Of a stretch of DNA of 64,000 bases, positions 32,616 to 45,060 are shown one piece after another (the first letter of the stretch is position 1; the number at the start of each line of letters is the position of its first letter). Location of the stretch: the NCBI RefSeq assembly GCF_024679095.1, contig NC_066509.1, positions 12,044,169 through 12,108,168 of the forward strand, read 5' to 3'. This DNA is from Eriocheir sinensis (taxonomy: Eukaryota; Arthropoda; Malacostraca; Decapoda; Varunidae). The position numbers and the translations under genes were made by a program. The notes beneath the pieces were generated by a model that saw nothing but the letters and a program-made list of their open reading frames with translations, made no database searches and was not told the origin of the DNA.

Positions 32616-32939
32616 GCTGGAAAAAAAAATGGAAACAAAAAATAAAATGCCGGAAAAGATAACAGAAAATGAAGAAAAAAACACAATCACACAGTAGTTG
32701 GATAAATTTTCAAATAGTGACTGAAGCTGCCTCGCTCTACTAATGAAAAACTCATAATCACAATTAGGAACAGTAAAATTAAATATGTATGCATAAAACT
32801 AAAGGAAGCACAACAGACTAGAGAGAACAAAATGTGAATTAATTAAAACCGATAATAAACAGGAAATGAGAAAAGAGAGAAGAGCTCAACACCAACTAAT
32901 TAGATCAAGAAACAAATTTAAACTGGACGGGATACGACA

Positions 32940-34150
32940 AAGGATTATGAGTGAGGGAGACGAGGAAATGGCACAGGGACAACGAGAATATAGCACGAGG
33001 AGAGGAGTCAGTTAAAGGGAGGATGAGGGACAGGAGCCAGAGAACACAGGTGAGGGAGAGGGTGAGGGAGCGCAGGGAATAAGGGGAGAAAGGAGAGCAG
33101 GGAGGGTGAGAGGGGAAAGGGGGTACGGAAGAGAGGAGATAGGTGGGAAAACATGAGGTGAAGGAAGGTATAAGCGGGGAGGGAGGGAATAAAGGAAGAG
33201 CAGTAAAGGAGAATATGAAAGTGAGAGGGGTTAAAAGGAAGCATAAATAGACCCTGATAAGAAGGGGGAAAAGGAAAGGAGTAGCAAGTGGAAATAGAAA
33301 GGGCTGCAGAGAAGAGACGAATAAAAAGATGTAGATGAGTAGGGGAGGGAAAGGGAGACTGTCAGAAGGAAAGAGAAGACAGAGGTGGCTGAAAAACTTT
33401 GAAGGGAGGTGGAAGAATAATGGGCAGCTGTGTAATGGGAGAATGGGCTGATCGGGGTGCTAGAGAAGGAAGGAGGAATGGGGTGATTGTAGGAGCAAGG
33501 GAAGGCAGCGATAGGACTGATGGGAAACAGGGGGAAGGGATAAAAGGGAGAAGGAAAGGAAAGAACAAACTGAGTAGGGAAGAGAGAGAAAGATAGAGGG
33601 GGGATTATGTGGAAGGAGAAGAAATGGGAGAAGGAAAGAGTTGTGTTGCTGAGAAAAAGAAGGATGAGAGTGAAGGAAGATGTATATAAACAGGCTGTGT
33701 AACATATGGAGGGTCTAGTAATAGGGAGTAGGAAGGGAGGGACAACGTTGGTAGTACAGGAGGAAGGAGGAGGAGGAAGATGTTGGTTAAGAGCAGGAAA
33801 GGGAGGAAGGACGAGGAGAAAGACAGGAAAAGGTCCAGGTTCCCGGGTAATTGAGGAGAACCAGCTGGGTATGAGAGAAAGTGGGAAGAAGAGGGGAGGG
33901 AAAGGAATATAATGTGGAAGACAGGGGAAGGGGGGAAAAGGACCTGTTGGGTAAATAGGATAAGATAAGAGAATAGGGAAGGCACTGGGTACGAATGGGA
34001 AGGAGAGCAAAGGAAAATGGGAGAGGGAGAAGGACTAGCGAGGTAAGGGAGGAAGGTAACATAGTAGACACAGAGAGGAGGGCGAGGGAAGAACTAGTTG
34101 GGTAAGAGAGGGGAGGGGAAGGTAGGAGAGGGGGGAGGGGACTGGGTTAC
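32940..34150 (+). repeat. Purine-rich domain, about 1.2 kb
   Basis: GGAAGG/GAGGGA sequence throughout, with repeated AGGGGAAGG...GTTGGGTAA motifs near 33870-34110. Long minus-strand Ser/Pro/Phe/Leu frames follow from the composition. Confidence 0.85.
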
Positions 34151-34270
34151 TGGGACACCCGACACCCCGGCTGAATGGTGGTTGGGTCACATGATCGCAG
34201 GAAAGAGCGGGTTTAATGGTTACTCAGCGTGACGAGGAGAACCCTGATGTGTCCCCCTGTCAAGTGAAGG

Positions 34271-34271
<1 letters not shown>

Positions 34272-34329
<58 letters not shown>
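34272..34329 (+). repeat. (TG)29 microsatellite
   Basis: Pure TG run between the purine domain and the following pyrimidine tract. Confidence 0.95.
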
Positions 34330-34332
<3 letters not shown>

Positions 34333-34399
34333 TCTCTTCCCTCCCTCGTCACCGTTAATTAATGAAGTTTTCGTCGTCATTCTCGTCGCTGTCACTGTC

Positions 34400-34790
34400 G
34401 CTCTCTCTTCTCTTTCATATGATTTTTTTTTCCCTTCTTTCTTTTTCTTTTTATTCCTGCGTGCGTGTGTCCTGTCTCGTTCCTCCTGTTCTTTCTCTTC
34501 CTCCCGCTTCTTCTTTACTTGTTTCCTTTCCTGCTCTCATTCCTGCTCCTCTGATCGTCTTTTTTCTCCTCCCGCTGCTCCTTCTACTCCTCCTCCTCTT
34601 ACTCTTCCTCCTTCTATCTCCTACTGCTTCTAATACTCCTTCTGCTCCTCAGTCTTTTCTTCCGCCTGCCTCTCCTTCTGATCCCAATAATCCTCCGCCT
34701 CTCCTGCTCCTCCTCCTGCTCTTGTTTCTCCTCCTGCATCTCTTTCTGCTCCTAATAATCCTCCTGCTCCTCTCCTTGTCTCGTGAAGTT
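34400..34790 (+). repeat. Pyrimidine tract with CTCCTGCTCCT units
   Basis: CTTCTC/CTCCTGCTCCT-rich sequence; TCCTGCTCCT recurs several times near 34700-34770. No gene. Confidence 0.85.
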
Positions 34791-34925
34791 TCTCGAGTCC
34801 GCCTCTCGGGTTTATGATGCCTGGGTTAGCGGCGCCACAACTTCCCTACGCCCAACATTGCCTTGCACAACACTAAATAACAATATGCCAATATCCTTCC
34901 TCCTGTGCTCACTCACCTGTAATTT

Positions 34926-35060
<135 letters not shown>

Positions 35061-35849
35061 AAATTTGAGTTCATAATCATGATTTGAACTTTGTAAGAGG
35101 ACGCTACTGTATATTATTTATGACAAACGTTTAGTGTCACATTAAAGTCCCCTCATTGTTTTTATATTGATTGTCAATTGCCGCTATAGTGACACTTAGT
35201 AACAAAACAACCACCGTCTACGACATCGCCCAAAAAAATGTATACTGATCATCCTCATAAACGTCAAAGTGCAGAGCGGAAAACAGTACTGGCGATGATT
35301 AATCCTCTTAGACAATACCCTTCCCTGAAGCACGCCCATCTCCACTATACATCTCCGCCTCTCGCCGCTCTGTCCCATCACTCTCCGTGCGTCACCATCT
35401 CAGCCATTGTCTGGGCCACACAATAACAACCGCCGCCGCCGCCGCCAACACCATCCCCGTCGCCTCACCGCCCTGCCAAAGCGTTGCGCGTCTCCATCAT
35501 TAATACGAGACTCCAATTACGAGCCCTGGACACAGAGATCACCATGGTAACAACGACATGCCGCCACGCTCCATCCCCAACACTGCCATCATCCCACATA
35601 GCCACACACACACACACATATATACACACATACACACAAAGAACTGTTCCTTCGATAATTTGAGTCGATCAATTGTCTCACTAACCTGTTCTCTGTTTTC
35701 AGTTATTGTAGATAGTACTCCAAAATAAAGACACAGAAAAAAGACTATTTTGAAAAAAATAATAACCATCTATTTTTCTATTCATACAACATTAACAACA
35801 ATAGCAATTTATCATCTTACTGCCGCTGCTACTACTGCTACTGCTACTG

Positions 35850-35850
35850 T

Positions 35851-35891
<41 letters not shown>

Positions 35892-35910
35892 GTAATAGTA
35901 GTAGTAGTTA

Positions 35911-35960
<50 letters not shown>

Positions 35961-35988
35961 ATAATACTAATAATAATAATAATAATAC
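35850..35988. repeat. (TAC)n facing (TAG)n, then (AAT)n
   Basis: TAC units at 35850-35890 run into TAG units at 35890-35960, so the two halves are complementary and can fold into a hairpin. AAT units follow to 35988. Confidence 0.95.
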
Positions 35989-35989
35989 G

Positions 35990-36625
35990 GAAAAGTTAGT
36001 AAAATAATAGACAAATGAACCTATAAATGTTCAACAGTTACTGAAACCATTTTTTCTTTCGAGTAACAGAGTTATAATGATTATAACAGGGATTATTTCT
36101 ACTTTGACTTATAAATATAGGTATGGCGTCACATGTTTATCAGCAATGTGCCGAGGGTGCAGAGCAGCATGCGTAATAGTCATCCTTTAATTTGATGAGT
36201 TAAGAGCAGAAAGAGATCTGTCACCAGAGTAATATTACGATTTCTATTTTTCTTCTGGTAAATTGAGAGCACGTGGAAGAGTATGAACCTTTACACCGAA
36301 ATTAAACACAACAGAAACTGCAGGATGGGTGAAAATAAACACAACAGTAAATGGAAAATGGGTGAAATATAAATACTGAAAGTGTATAGTGGACCCAAAC
36401 TAAACAGATGCACGGGGAGCCACGCGGTGAGTGTGGGAGAAAGAAAACAGTGTTACGAATGATTCTGTGGAGTAGTATGGAGTATTTTTTTACTGTATTA
36501 GGACGCAGACTAGGGATTAAACAGAAATGAAGAAGAATAAAAATGTCAAACCAAGCTGCTCCTGCAAAGAAAAAAAAGATGACAAAGAAACATCAATTAT
36601 TGCTTCAGATGTTTGATACGACGAA

Positions 36626-36682
<57 letters not shown>

Positions 36683-37670
36683 TCAGACGAACTAACAAAC
36701 AAGCACAGAAACACAAAAACAAAGTTTCCCCTTTACCTTGAAAGTTTACCTTATAATACACATGCGTCAAGGGATATCAGCATCTACCCTGCGAAACAAA
36801 AGGCTTCGCTCCTTCCCCTCGCGGAATAATTATGTCTGGGTTGCGTTACACTGCTCGCTATCATGTTCATCTCCACAGCACACCCGTCACCGCCATGCAC
36901 ACGCTGCAAACAACTTCTTTAATGACACATTCCTCGTATATTCATCACCTAAACGTTAGTGAAGGTCAGGCAGGAGATGGCTGATTGCACTGGACGCTTT
37001 CACAACAATATTCTTATAGTTCAGGAGAACGTGTTTCGACATGAACATCAATGTAACTTGTAAGTGGAAGAGAGGAATGAAGTGGCTGCGCAACTAGGCA
37101 ATAATTAATTACATATTGTTTTTGACAAGAAATATATTCGAACTAATAATTGATGATAGACACTGCTCCTTCATAGTCATATTCCTCGCTAATTCATCAC
37201 CTAATCGCTAGTAAAAGCCCGGATGGAGATGACGGCAGACTGAATACTTCCACAAAGAGAGAGAGAGCAGTGACAGACTTAAACGGGTATTTTTTTTCTT
37301 TTACGGCAGGAAATTGAATCGATCTATTAAGACTTGATGGTCTTGGTGTTGTTAATACTCCTAGGGCTTATTTCCGTTCTGTGAATTACAAAATTTTCTT
37401 ACCATAGGAAGGAAGAGGGGCAAAAAATTGTTTCATAATCTCATTCTCAACAGCATCACCAGGAAACACGACTGCTGGAGAAAATGATGGCAAGTCACAA
37501 CAATGCTCGTTCCCATAGCGATGTCCTTGGAACTCTTCGAATCATTAATGGGGACTTTGAGGAAATGGACGAAAAAAGAACGAAGTAAGACGAAACATAA
37601 CAAGAGGATGTATTACAGATTGTTCCCATCCTTGTTTTGACAGGTCATTGTGATTTTGTGAACATGATGC
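35990..37670. other. AT-rich, no gene recognised; (GA)n at 36630-36680
   Basis: ATTCATCACCTAA..CG.TAGT is partly repeated at about 36940 and 37190, suggesting an old local duplication of the flanks. No domains seen. Confidence 0.45.
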
Positions 37671-37676
37671 TATGCT

Positions 37677-37702
<26 letters not shown>
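37677..37702 (+). repeat. (GA)13 microsatellite
   Basis: Short pure GA run. Confidence 0.9.
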
Positions 37703-37707
<5 letters not shown>

Positions 37708-38099
37708 CAGACCCAGACAGATATATCTAGATGACAGCCAGATATTACTAGTCTCAGGTTGACAGCAATAAAGAAACAGAAACAACATAGATGGGTATGT
37801 ATATAGAGAGAATGAAAAAAATATATATATAAAGCGATAGATATGGACATAAAGACATCCATGAAGAGACAGAAACAAAGATAGCTTGCTGGAGACATTG
37901 AAGGAGGGAGAGAGTGAGAAGCGTAAGAGAGGGGAAAGGTAAGGCTAAGGGTTATGTGGCCCAGGTAGGTAGAAATCAAGGTAATCGCGGGTGCGGTGAC
38001 GCTTCTAAATTCCGCAAGTCAGTCTCGTCTTTCTACGCCGCGGCGCCTCACGTTCCCTTTATATTGCGGCGTTCGTCCCGGCGCTTGTGTCAGGGGGAG

Positions 38100-38190
38100 C
38101 GTGGCGGGCGGTGGGCGGCGGGCGTCACGTGTAGGGCGGAGGCTCCAGGCCATCGCTATAAAAAATTACAGCATCTGGCCGCCGCGATAA
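38100..38190 (+). promoter_or_regulatory. Candidate core promoter (E-box, GC box, TATA)
   Basis: Within a CpG-rich stretch lie CACGTG (about 38125-38130), GGGCGG (about 38134-38139) and CTATAAAAAA (38156-38165). A start about 30 bases after the TATA would leave a 5' UTR of roughly 40 nt before the ATG at 38227. Motifs are seen; promoter activity is inference. Confidence 0.5.
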
Positions 38191-38226
38191 GAAAATTTAT
38201 TAGCCAGTGTTGCATGCGACGCAGAT

Positions 38227-38304
38227 ATGGACACAGAAGTAAAGACACTAGTGACGCTGCTTTCGTTATTACTATTGTTGATGGCGGTAATTCTGTTAAT
38301 ACAA
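38227..38304 (+). CDS. Candidate first coding exon with signal-peptide-like start
   Basis: ATG (context GATATGG) opens 26 codons: an acidic/basic start MDTEVK, then about 20 mostly hydrophobic residues rich in Leu, as in a signal peptide or signal anchor. The last codon CAA is followed by GTAAGTAATG, a near-perfect splice donor at 38305, phase 0. A TATA-containing CpG-rich region lies just upstream. No later exon was recognised, so the protein is unknown. The combination of promoter, start, hydrophobic core and donor is stronger than any single element, but chance is not excluded. Confidence 0.5.
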
Positions 38305-38311
38305 GTAAGTA

Positions 38312-38929
<618 letters not shown>

Positions 38930-38932
<3 letters not shown>

Positions 38933-39070
38933 CAATAATGCGTTTAAACAGCTTCACTCGACCATCTGTGCCTCGTAAACATAGGCCGAGGCAAGGGCTG
39001 GCGTGAGGTTCGAACCCCCACAAGTGTCCGCCCAGGTGCTATCAGGTGACCCCGTAGCCAAGCACAGCGG
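38930..39070 (-). mobile_element. tRNA-derived SINE with a microsatellite tail
   Basis: On the minus strand, box A-like TTGGCTACGGGG (complement of about 39050-39061) is followed about 35 bases later by GGGTTCGAACC (complement of about 39007-39017). A short unique part then runs into (TAT)n, the complement of the AAT array. The tail fits elements that end in short tandem repeats. Confidence 0.55.
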
Positions 39071-39119
39071 GAGGACAAGAGCCTTCTGCCTGGCTAAGCA
39101 ACACGCCTTGCCACGCCAG

Positions 39120-39310
39120 AGTTTAAGTTTATCATTTACTCCTCCTCCTCCACCTTCTGTTCCCCACTCTTTTTCTACTTATTTTTCTTCTTTTTCTTCT
39201 TCTTCTTCTGCTTCCTCTTCTTCTTCCGCCTCTTCTGCTTTTTCTTCATTCTTCTTCTTCTTCGCCTCCTCCTCCTTCTCCTCCTCCTCCTCCTCCTCCT
39301 CCTCCTCCTC
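39120..39310 (+). repeat. CTT/CTC pyrimidine repeats
   Basis: TTCTTC units from about 39180 pass into pure CTC at about 39280-39310. Confidence 0.9.
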
Positions 39311-39314
39311 GTGA

Positions 39315-41760
39315 AGAACGACTCGAGCGACTCAACCACTTTACGTTAGAAGACCCACTTACGAGGGGATTTCATACAGGTTTTCAATTACCTTAAGAAG
39401 TTCAGTAACGTAGATCACACAATTTTTTTTTAGCTCTAAACTAACCTAAGTACTAAAAAGATCGACCGATTTAAGCGAGGCGATTTTGTAGAGACATCGG
39501 CACGCTTATTTTTTTTTTTCTCTTTTCTCAAACTGAGTCATCGGCCAGTGGAAGAACCTTCCAGTAGTAGTAACAAGAGCGGAAATCATCAATTACTTTA
39601 AAAATCACGTTGATCGCTACTTTATTGCGTCAGGAGTTAACTGAACGTATGTACCGAAGTGCTTTGATCCGCTCTGTAGGCACTGAAGAGTCTGACGAGC
39701 AGACTGGAACACTATAGAGGGTAGCCTCGTTATGACCCAATAGGCCTTCTGTCGCCCGTCTTTCCATGTTTCCATGTATTACCCTCCTCCTCTTCCTCCT
39801 AGCCCTTTTCGTCCTCGTCATCGTCGTCTTCTTCCTCCTCCAACTACTAGTATTGCTACCCTTACTCCTCGTGTTCCAATTAATCAGAATATCCCGATGA
39901 ATCATAACTATTTGATAAACCTCTATTTTAACTCATGTATTACTTTCTGAACTGCTACCATTATCTTGTCATCTCTTTCTTTATTTTCTTCTTCCGTCGT
40001 CTTTCTCCTTCTCAAGCTTCTCTTCCTCCTCCTCCTCTTCATTTTCTTCTCGTCTTTTTCTCCTCCTCGTTCCTCTTCCAGCTCTGTACCGTTGTTGTTT
40101 TCTCCTCATCTTTCTAACTGTCCTTCTTTATCTTTTCTTTCTTCTCCTTTATCTCATCCTTTTTTTCTCCTTTTTCTCTTTCCTCTCCCGATTTCGTGCC
40201 TTCCTCCTCCTCCTGCTCCTCCTCCTCCTACTGTTCACTCTCTTCTTTCTTCTCATCTTCCTCCTTCTACTATAACTCGTACTCCTGTTTCTCCTCACGC
40301 CATAATACTTCCTTGGAGTCAGGACGTTGCTCAATATCCCTTCTTTATCCTCCCCTCCTGCTGGTGCTCCTGCGCTTCCCTTCCTCCCACGCATCTTACA
40401 GAGACAAAGCCACGAGGAAAGGATATCCAGCAGGCCGACGGGAAGGAAGGAAGCCCCGCAGTGATGAGGTGTGAGGGGGAGGAAAAGGAGGGAGGGGCAG
40501 ACGGAAGGGAGAGGGAGAGAAAGAGGAATATGCAAGATGAGAATATGGGATAAGGATGATGAGGATGATAAGCCGGTATGGAGGGGGAGGAAAGAGGAAG
40601 GGGGAGATGGAGAAGAGTGAGATGAATATGCAGAATGAGAATCAGAATAAGTGTGGAAATAAGGGATGAGGATCAGGATAAAAGAATATAGAATGGAAGT
40701 ATAAAACAGGAATAAAGGATGAATATAAAGAACGAAACAATTAATATAGCATGTGAGTAACAGCTGAAAAATATAGAAGGAGATTAATAGATGAGGATAA
40801 AGGATTAGGATTATGAAAGGGATGAGCCGGAGGAATAGGATCATATGTGTCATCATCGTTCCCGTCATCCCACCTGTTGCCCCCGCGTATTGATCAAGCG
40901 ACCTGCCCAGGTGATCCAGTGCTGATGAGGCGCCTCCTCACCTGTGAAGCTGCGGTGCGGGGGACAGGTGAGACCACACCGATTGAATAATGATTGGATA
41001 ACTGAGACGCGGAGGACGGGAGGGGAGGGAAGGGGAAAGTTCTATATCAAAATGGTGAGGTTGAAAATGTTCGCTAATCCGTGCACATCAACCCAAACAG
41101 TATCTATACTAGTATGTAAGAACTACTATGGGAAACGGAGCTGAAATATGAGAATAAAATGTCAAAGAATAAAATAAAAGTAGGAGGGGGAGTCGGCGAG
41201 ATCCAGATCAAATTAATAGGGTATAAAATGTTAATTAGTACTCTTAGCAGCAAAAAAAAAAAAGAGAAATAAAAAAATCAGTGCAGAGGAAAACTGGCAA
41301 AAGCGAGAAAAGATGAGAGCTCGAGGTTGACGTAATTGTGAGAACACGTTTGCAGTTCGTGCGCACCATTTTCCTCACTGTAAAGAAGAGGAAAAATAAA
41401 TCTATGAAAATATCAGATGAGGTAATCCGTGAACTGTTGCCAAAGACTGGTTGGCAAGCGGTCGAATCAATGGAGATATATAATATTTAACCCTAAATTA
41501 AAACTCAGATATGCTTTCCATAACAAGAGTTCATTAATATGAGATTAATTCGAGATATTTTTGCACCCCCCACGTCGCCTGGTTCTCACTTAAATATTCT
41601 GAAGGCGAGACTTAACGAAAAAAAGCTATCTGGGACAGGGGAATATCAAGATGTGACATGTAAATTATTAGAAGAAAAAATATATATGATATGGGTGATG
41701 ATGGTGCTAATGACAATCATGAAAATATTAATAACAATTATGACTCATGAATACACAAGG
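39315..41760. other. Pyrimidine tract then purine tract; no gene recognised
   Basis: CTCCTC-rich 39780-40380 is followed by GGAAGG/GAGGAA-rich 40430-40750. Minus-strand 39660-39780 reads GAAAGACGGGCGACAGAAGG and resembles LINE 3' sequences also seen at 41765-41790 and 44715-44750. The rest is AT-rich. Confidence 0.45.
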
Positions 41761-41764
41761 ATAT

Positions 41765-42445
41765 AGAAAGACCACAAGAGGCCAGATGGCCACATGGCAG
41801 CTCCTGAGAATGGGTTATTCCCCAAATTCCCCTTCCCATTCATACATACATCTAACCTCCAATAAACCTTCCAAATGAGTTTGCTTCACCTACACACCTG
41901 CTCTGTTTGCTCCTCTCACCCAGCACCCTGTTGGTGAACCAGTCCCTGCCTATTTCCTTCCTGAGCTTGAATGTATGCAACTTATCCCCGTTACTGCGTG
42001 TTCTCTCATATTTTTTCAATATAAGTACTTAATCTAAATCACCCTTAGTAATACAACTAAATCCCCACGCAGTCTACATCTTTCCAATGATTGAGATTTT
42101 TTTTTTGTTTTTCTCTATTCCTAAATCTTTGGATCTTAAAACGCTGCTTATGTTAATGTTAAACTTCATCATACATTTGCTGGCCCACTCATACAAGCCA
42201 CTTAGTTTCTCCTGAAGTACTACAACGTCATTGTTTGCACTGACTTGTCTTGGTATTTTTGTCTTCATCAAACTTGCTTATGTCGTTGGTTATACCACAG
42301 TCAAGATCGTTGATGTATATAATAAAGTGTAATACACCCAGAATCCTTGTGGGACGTCATTAGTAACTCGAGCCCAATCCGATTTAGCTCCCTTTACCTG
42401 AGCTCTCAGCATCATATCACTAAGCCAAGCTTTGATCCACCTCAA
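41765..42445 (-). mobile_element. LINE fragment (RT palm and C-terminus, internally deleted)
   Basis: Minus-strand frames read IKAWLSDMMLRAQV, GAKSDWARVTNDVPQG, then RQVSANNDVVVLQEKLSGLY and KCMMKFNINISSVL (about 42440-42140). About 80 codons are missing, then TRSNGDKLHTFKLRKEIGRD and WFTNRVL follow (about 42010-41910) with a 3' UTR to about 41765. The catalytic ADD position after the VPQG block is destroyed. Type: APE-type LINE of the CR1/jockey kind (inference from the RT and tail blocks). Confidence 0.85.
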
Positions 42446-42469
42446 AACTTTACCATGTCTCCCGTCGGT

Positions 42470-42885
42470 TATTATTTTAGTTAGGGATAAAGAAAGAGTA
42501 AAGCAACTTAACTTGCATTCTTTAGAAAGAGGTAGACTGCGAGGGGATTTAATTGAGCTGTTTAAATGGATTGATGGGATTAACAAGAGAGATTTATATG
42601 AAGTGTTAATATAAAAAAAACTTATGTGAGAACACGCAGTAGCGGGTACACGTTGGATTAATATAAATTCAGGAGGTAAATAGCCAAGACCTGGCTCACG
42701 AACAGGGTAGTGCATGAGTGGAACAAACTGGGCAGGTACGTGGTTGAGGAAAACACAAATGAAAACTTTAAGATTACATTCATTTTTAGACGAGAAGGGA
42801 CTTCCCTGAACAACCCATCTTCAGATACCTCTATGTGTAGGTCATCTGACCTCTTGTAGAAAACGACAATGAAAACAAGGAAAAT
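42470..42885 (+). mobile_element. LINE 3' fragment in opposite orientation
   Basis: The + strand reads DKERVKQLNLHSLERGRLRG, DLIELFKWIDGINKRDL, then TRSSGYTLD, TWLTNRVVHEWNKLGRYVVE, with a few stops. This is the same C-terminal region as the neighbouring minus-strand LINE, arranged head to head. Its 3' UTR ends CATCTGACCTCTTGTAG, as in the minus copy. Confidence 0.85.
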
Positions 42886-42889
42886 ATAA

Positions 42890-43312
42890 AAATAAAACTG
42901 CCTAACAGAATTACAATTTTCTCATGCTGCCTCGTACATATTCACAAATAAAAAATAAGGGCATATCAAATCTGAAAGATGCCTCTTACGTATGTCTGAG
43001 AGAAAATCTTAAAATAATGAAGAAAATATCAAAATACTGCTATACACAATTCCAAATCAGTGTCAAATTGTTTCTTAGTGAGAGCAAGCCTTCGAATTGT
43101 GGCTGGGTGGTAAAACGGACGAGCCGCCGGCAGGAGAAGGGAGGCGTCAATGTGGCAAAACGGCAAAACAAGCAGACGGTGACTAACAAGCAGGAGCACC
43201 GCCAACGGAAACACCTCCCGCGATCAGGAGGACGTCCTCTTCGTCTCCCTTCCTTCTTGTTGTGATCCTCCTCCCTCCAGCCTGCCTCCCCTCTACCCCC
43301 CTTACCCCCCTT

Positions 43313-43316
<4 letters not shown>
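42890..43316. other. No feature recognised
   Basis: Mixed sequence with unsupported short frames; ends in CCTCCC/CCCCCTT-rich sequence before the CT repeat. Confidence 0.45.
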
Positions 43317-43371
<55 letters not shown>

Positions 43372-43408
43372 TCTATCTATCTCTCTATCTATCTATCTAT
43401 CTATCTAC
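43317..43408 (+). repeat. (CT)n-(CTAT)n microsatellite
   Basis: CT units to about 43358, then mixed CTAT units to 43408. The CT-to-CTAT transition is the same as at 18.9 and 22.2 kb. Confidence 0.95.
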
Positions 43409-43743
43409 CTATTATTTTCAATGTTGCCGTGACGCCTTATACAGTTGTGCTCAAGATGTACAACACAACGTCGTAAGTTCACCATTAATGCTAAGATCAG
43501 TTAAGTAAGGTCAATTTTCTTTTTATCTGAGGAAAGGAAAAATAAATAAATCAAACCGAATTAAATCTGGATAAATACTCGCAGACATTTCATTCCCTTC
43601 CATCCCCACCTTCCTTCCTCCTCCGCTTCACTATCACCACTCGCCCCTTTCCACACTAACTGTCTGTCTTCATGCTCAGCTCGATAACACTGACCGTGTT
43701 TACCTCGTTCGGGGTAGTGAGTGCCTGACTGTTATTGTACCTC

Positions 43744-43753
<10 letters not shown>

Positions 43754-43839
<86 letters not shown>
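43754..43839 (+). repeat. (TG)n microsatellite with GC interruption
   Basis: About 43 TG/CG units with a GTGCGTGCGTG interruption in the middle. Confidence 0.95.
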
Positions 43840-43840
<1 letters not shown>

Positions 43841-45060
43841 ACGCATGGGTTACAGCGTGTCCTACACACCTCACATCACAGATTGTTGCCTCGCCGTCAC
43901 GAACAGGCTGAGACTCAACTTTTTATGTTGCCAAAACCCGCCGCTGCTGACTAACCTACTGTCTGTGTCTGAAACTTTCCGCCATGCCTTTTTTTCTCCT
44001 CTTTTCTTTACTTTCCCTTTTTATCAATAATTTCCAGGAATCGTGTGCTACTCCTCAGCTTTCCTCTAATAACAGTGTTTATTGTTGGTATAATGTTCAT
44101 TCAATCACATTTTTTTAAGTTTCTATATTATTTTCTTGTTTACTCTTTGCCTCTCGTGAAGTTTTGTACTGATATTTTTTTTTACTTTTATGTTAATTTC
44201 CTTTGTTTTTACAAACATTTTCTCTGAATCATCTTTATTTCTCTGATGTTTTCTCTGTTTAGTGTTCACTTTTCCGATATTTTTTATTTCAGTACAACTT
44301 TTTCTTGTATTTTTAAACTTTTTATTTTCTCTTGAATCATCTGTATTACTCCACCTGTTTTTTTTTGTTTTTTTATTCCTTTGCGAGTGTTTGTGTTTCC
44401 CGTACTTTTCTTCCTATATCTTTTTTTCTCTTTTCTTTGGCGTTCGGACGTTCGGGTCCTAAAACAAAACATTTTATCATCTGGCGAAAGGTTTTCTTTC
44501 CTCCACGGGCCCATCCATCTCTTTGTGTATTCTCAGTGCCTCCACCTCCATCCCTGTCGGTCAATTGAAAGTCGGGAAAGATGGATATTTTTGATCCATT
44601 ACAGATATGCAAAACTCACCTGCCACGTAAGCCACGTGCAATCAATAATATTGCTGCACATATCCTTTTGGTAAGTCACGCTTCAGTCACAACGGGCATG
44701 AATACATAGGAATACATAGGAAGAACAGACACCAGAAGACCTGGCGGTCTATGGTGAGGGTCTCTGTCTACTACCGCTACTACTAGTAATCTACGTGTGG
44801 TAGGACAGGATAGAATAGATGAAGACTCCTCCCCACCCACCTCTCCCTCCGGCAACGTGCCGGCAGGAAATAGTTAGAAGAGAACACCAAGTGCCTTTAA
44901 GGAAGAAAGGGAAATGGAAATTTTTACAGTAAAGAGAGAAATAAGAGGAAATTACTACCCTTAACTTACACGACTGGTGACCTAAGCTGTGGGGGAAATT
45001 ATTAACACAAAGTCTTCAGCTTGGAGCCATGCTGCAATGTGCCTGAAACATACGAAAAGG
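43840..45060. other. T-rich then mixed sequence; LINE-like 3' trace near 44700
   Basis: Bases 43980-44450 are strongly T-rich. AATACATAGGAATACATAGG and AGAACAGACACCAGAAGACC (44700-44740) resemble retroposon 3' ends seen elsewhere in the window. No gene. Confidence 0.4.

Noticed and set aside
40928..40968. ATGAGGCGCCTC...GGGGACAG followed by GTGAGA as a first exon
   Set aside because: Only about 14 codons, no promoter signals, and CAGGTGA-type phrases are repeated nearby; support is no better than chance.
42476..42614. Small + strand protein MIHLKTLPCLPS...
   Set aside because: Its second half is the LINE C-terminus (RVKQLNLHSLERGRLRG) and the first half lies across the junction with the other LINE copy.
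41765..42885. Twin-priming inversion of one LINE
   Set aside because: The topology fits at first sight, but the minus-strand part has its own C-terminus and 3' UTR, so two separate copies are simpler.
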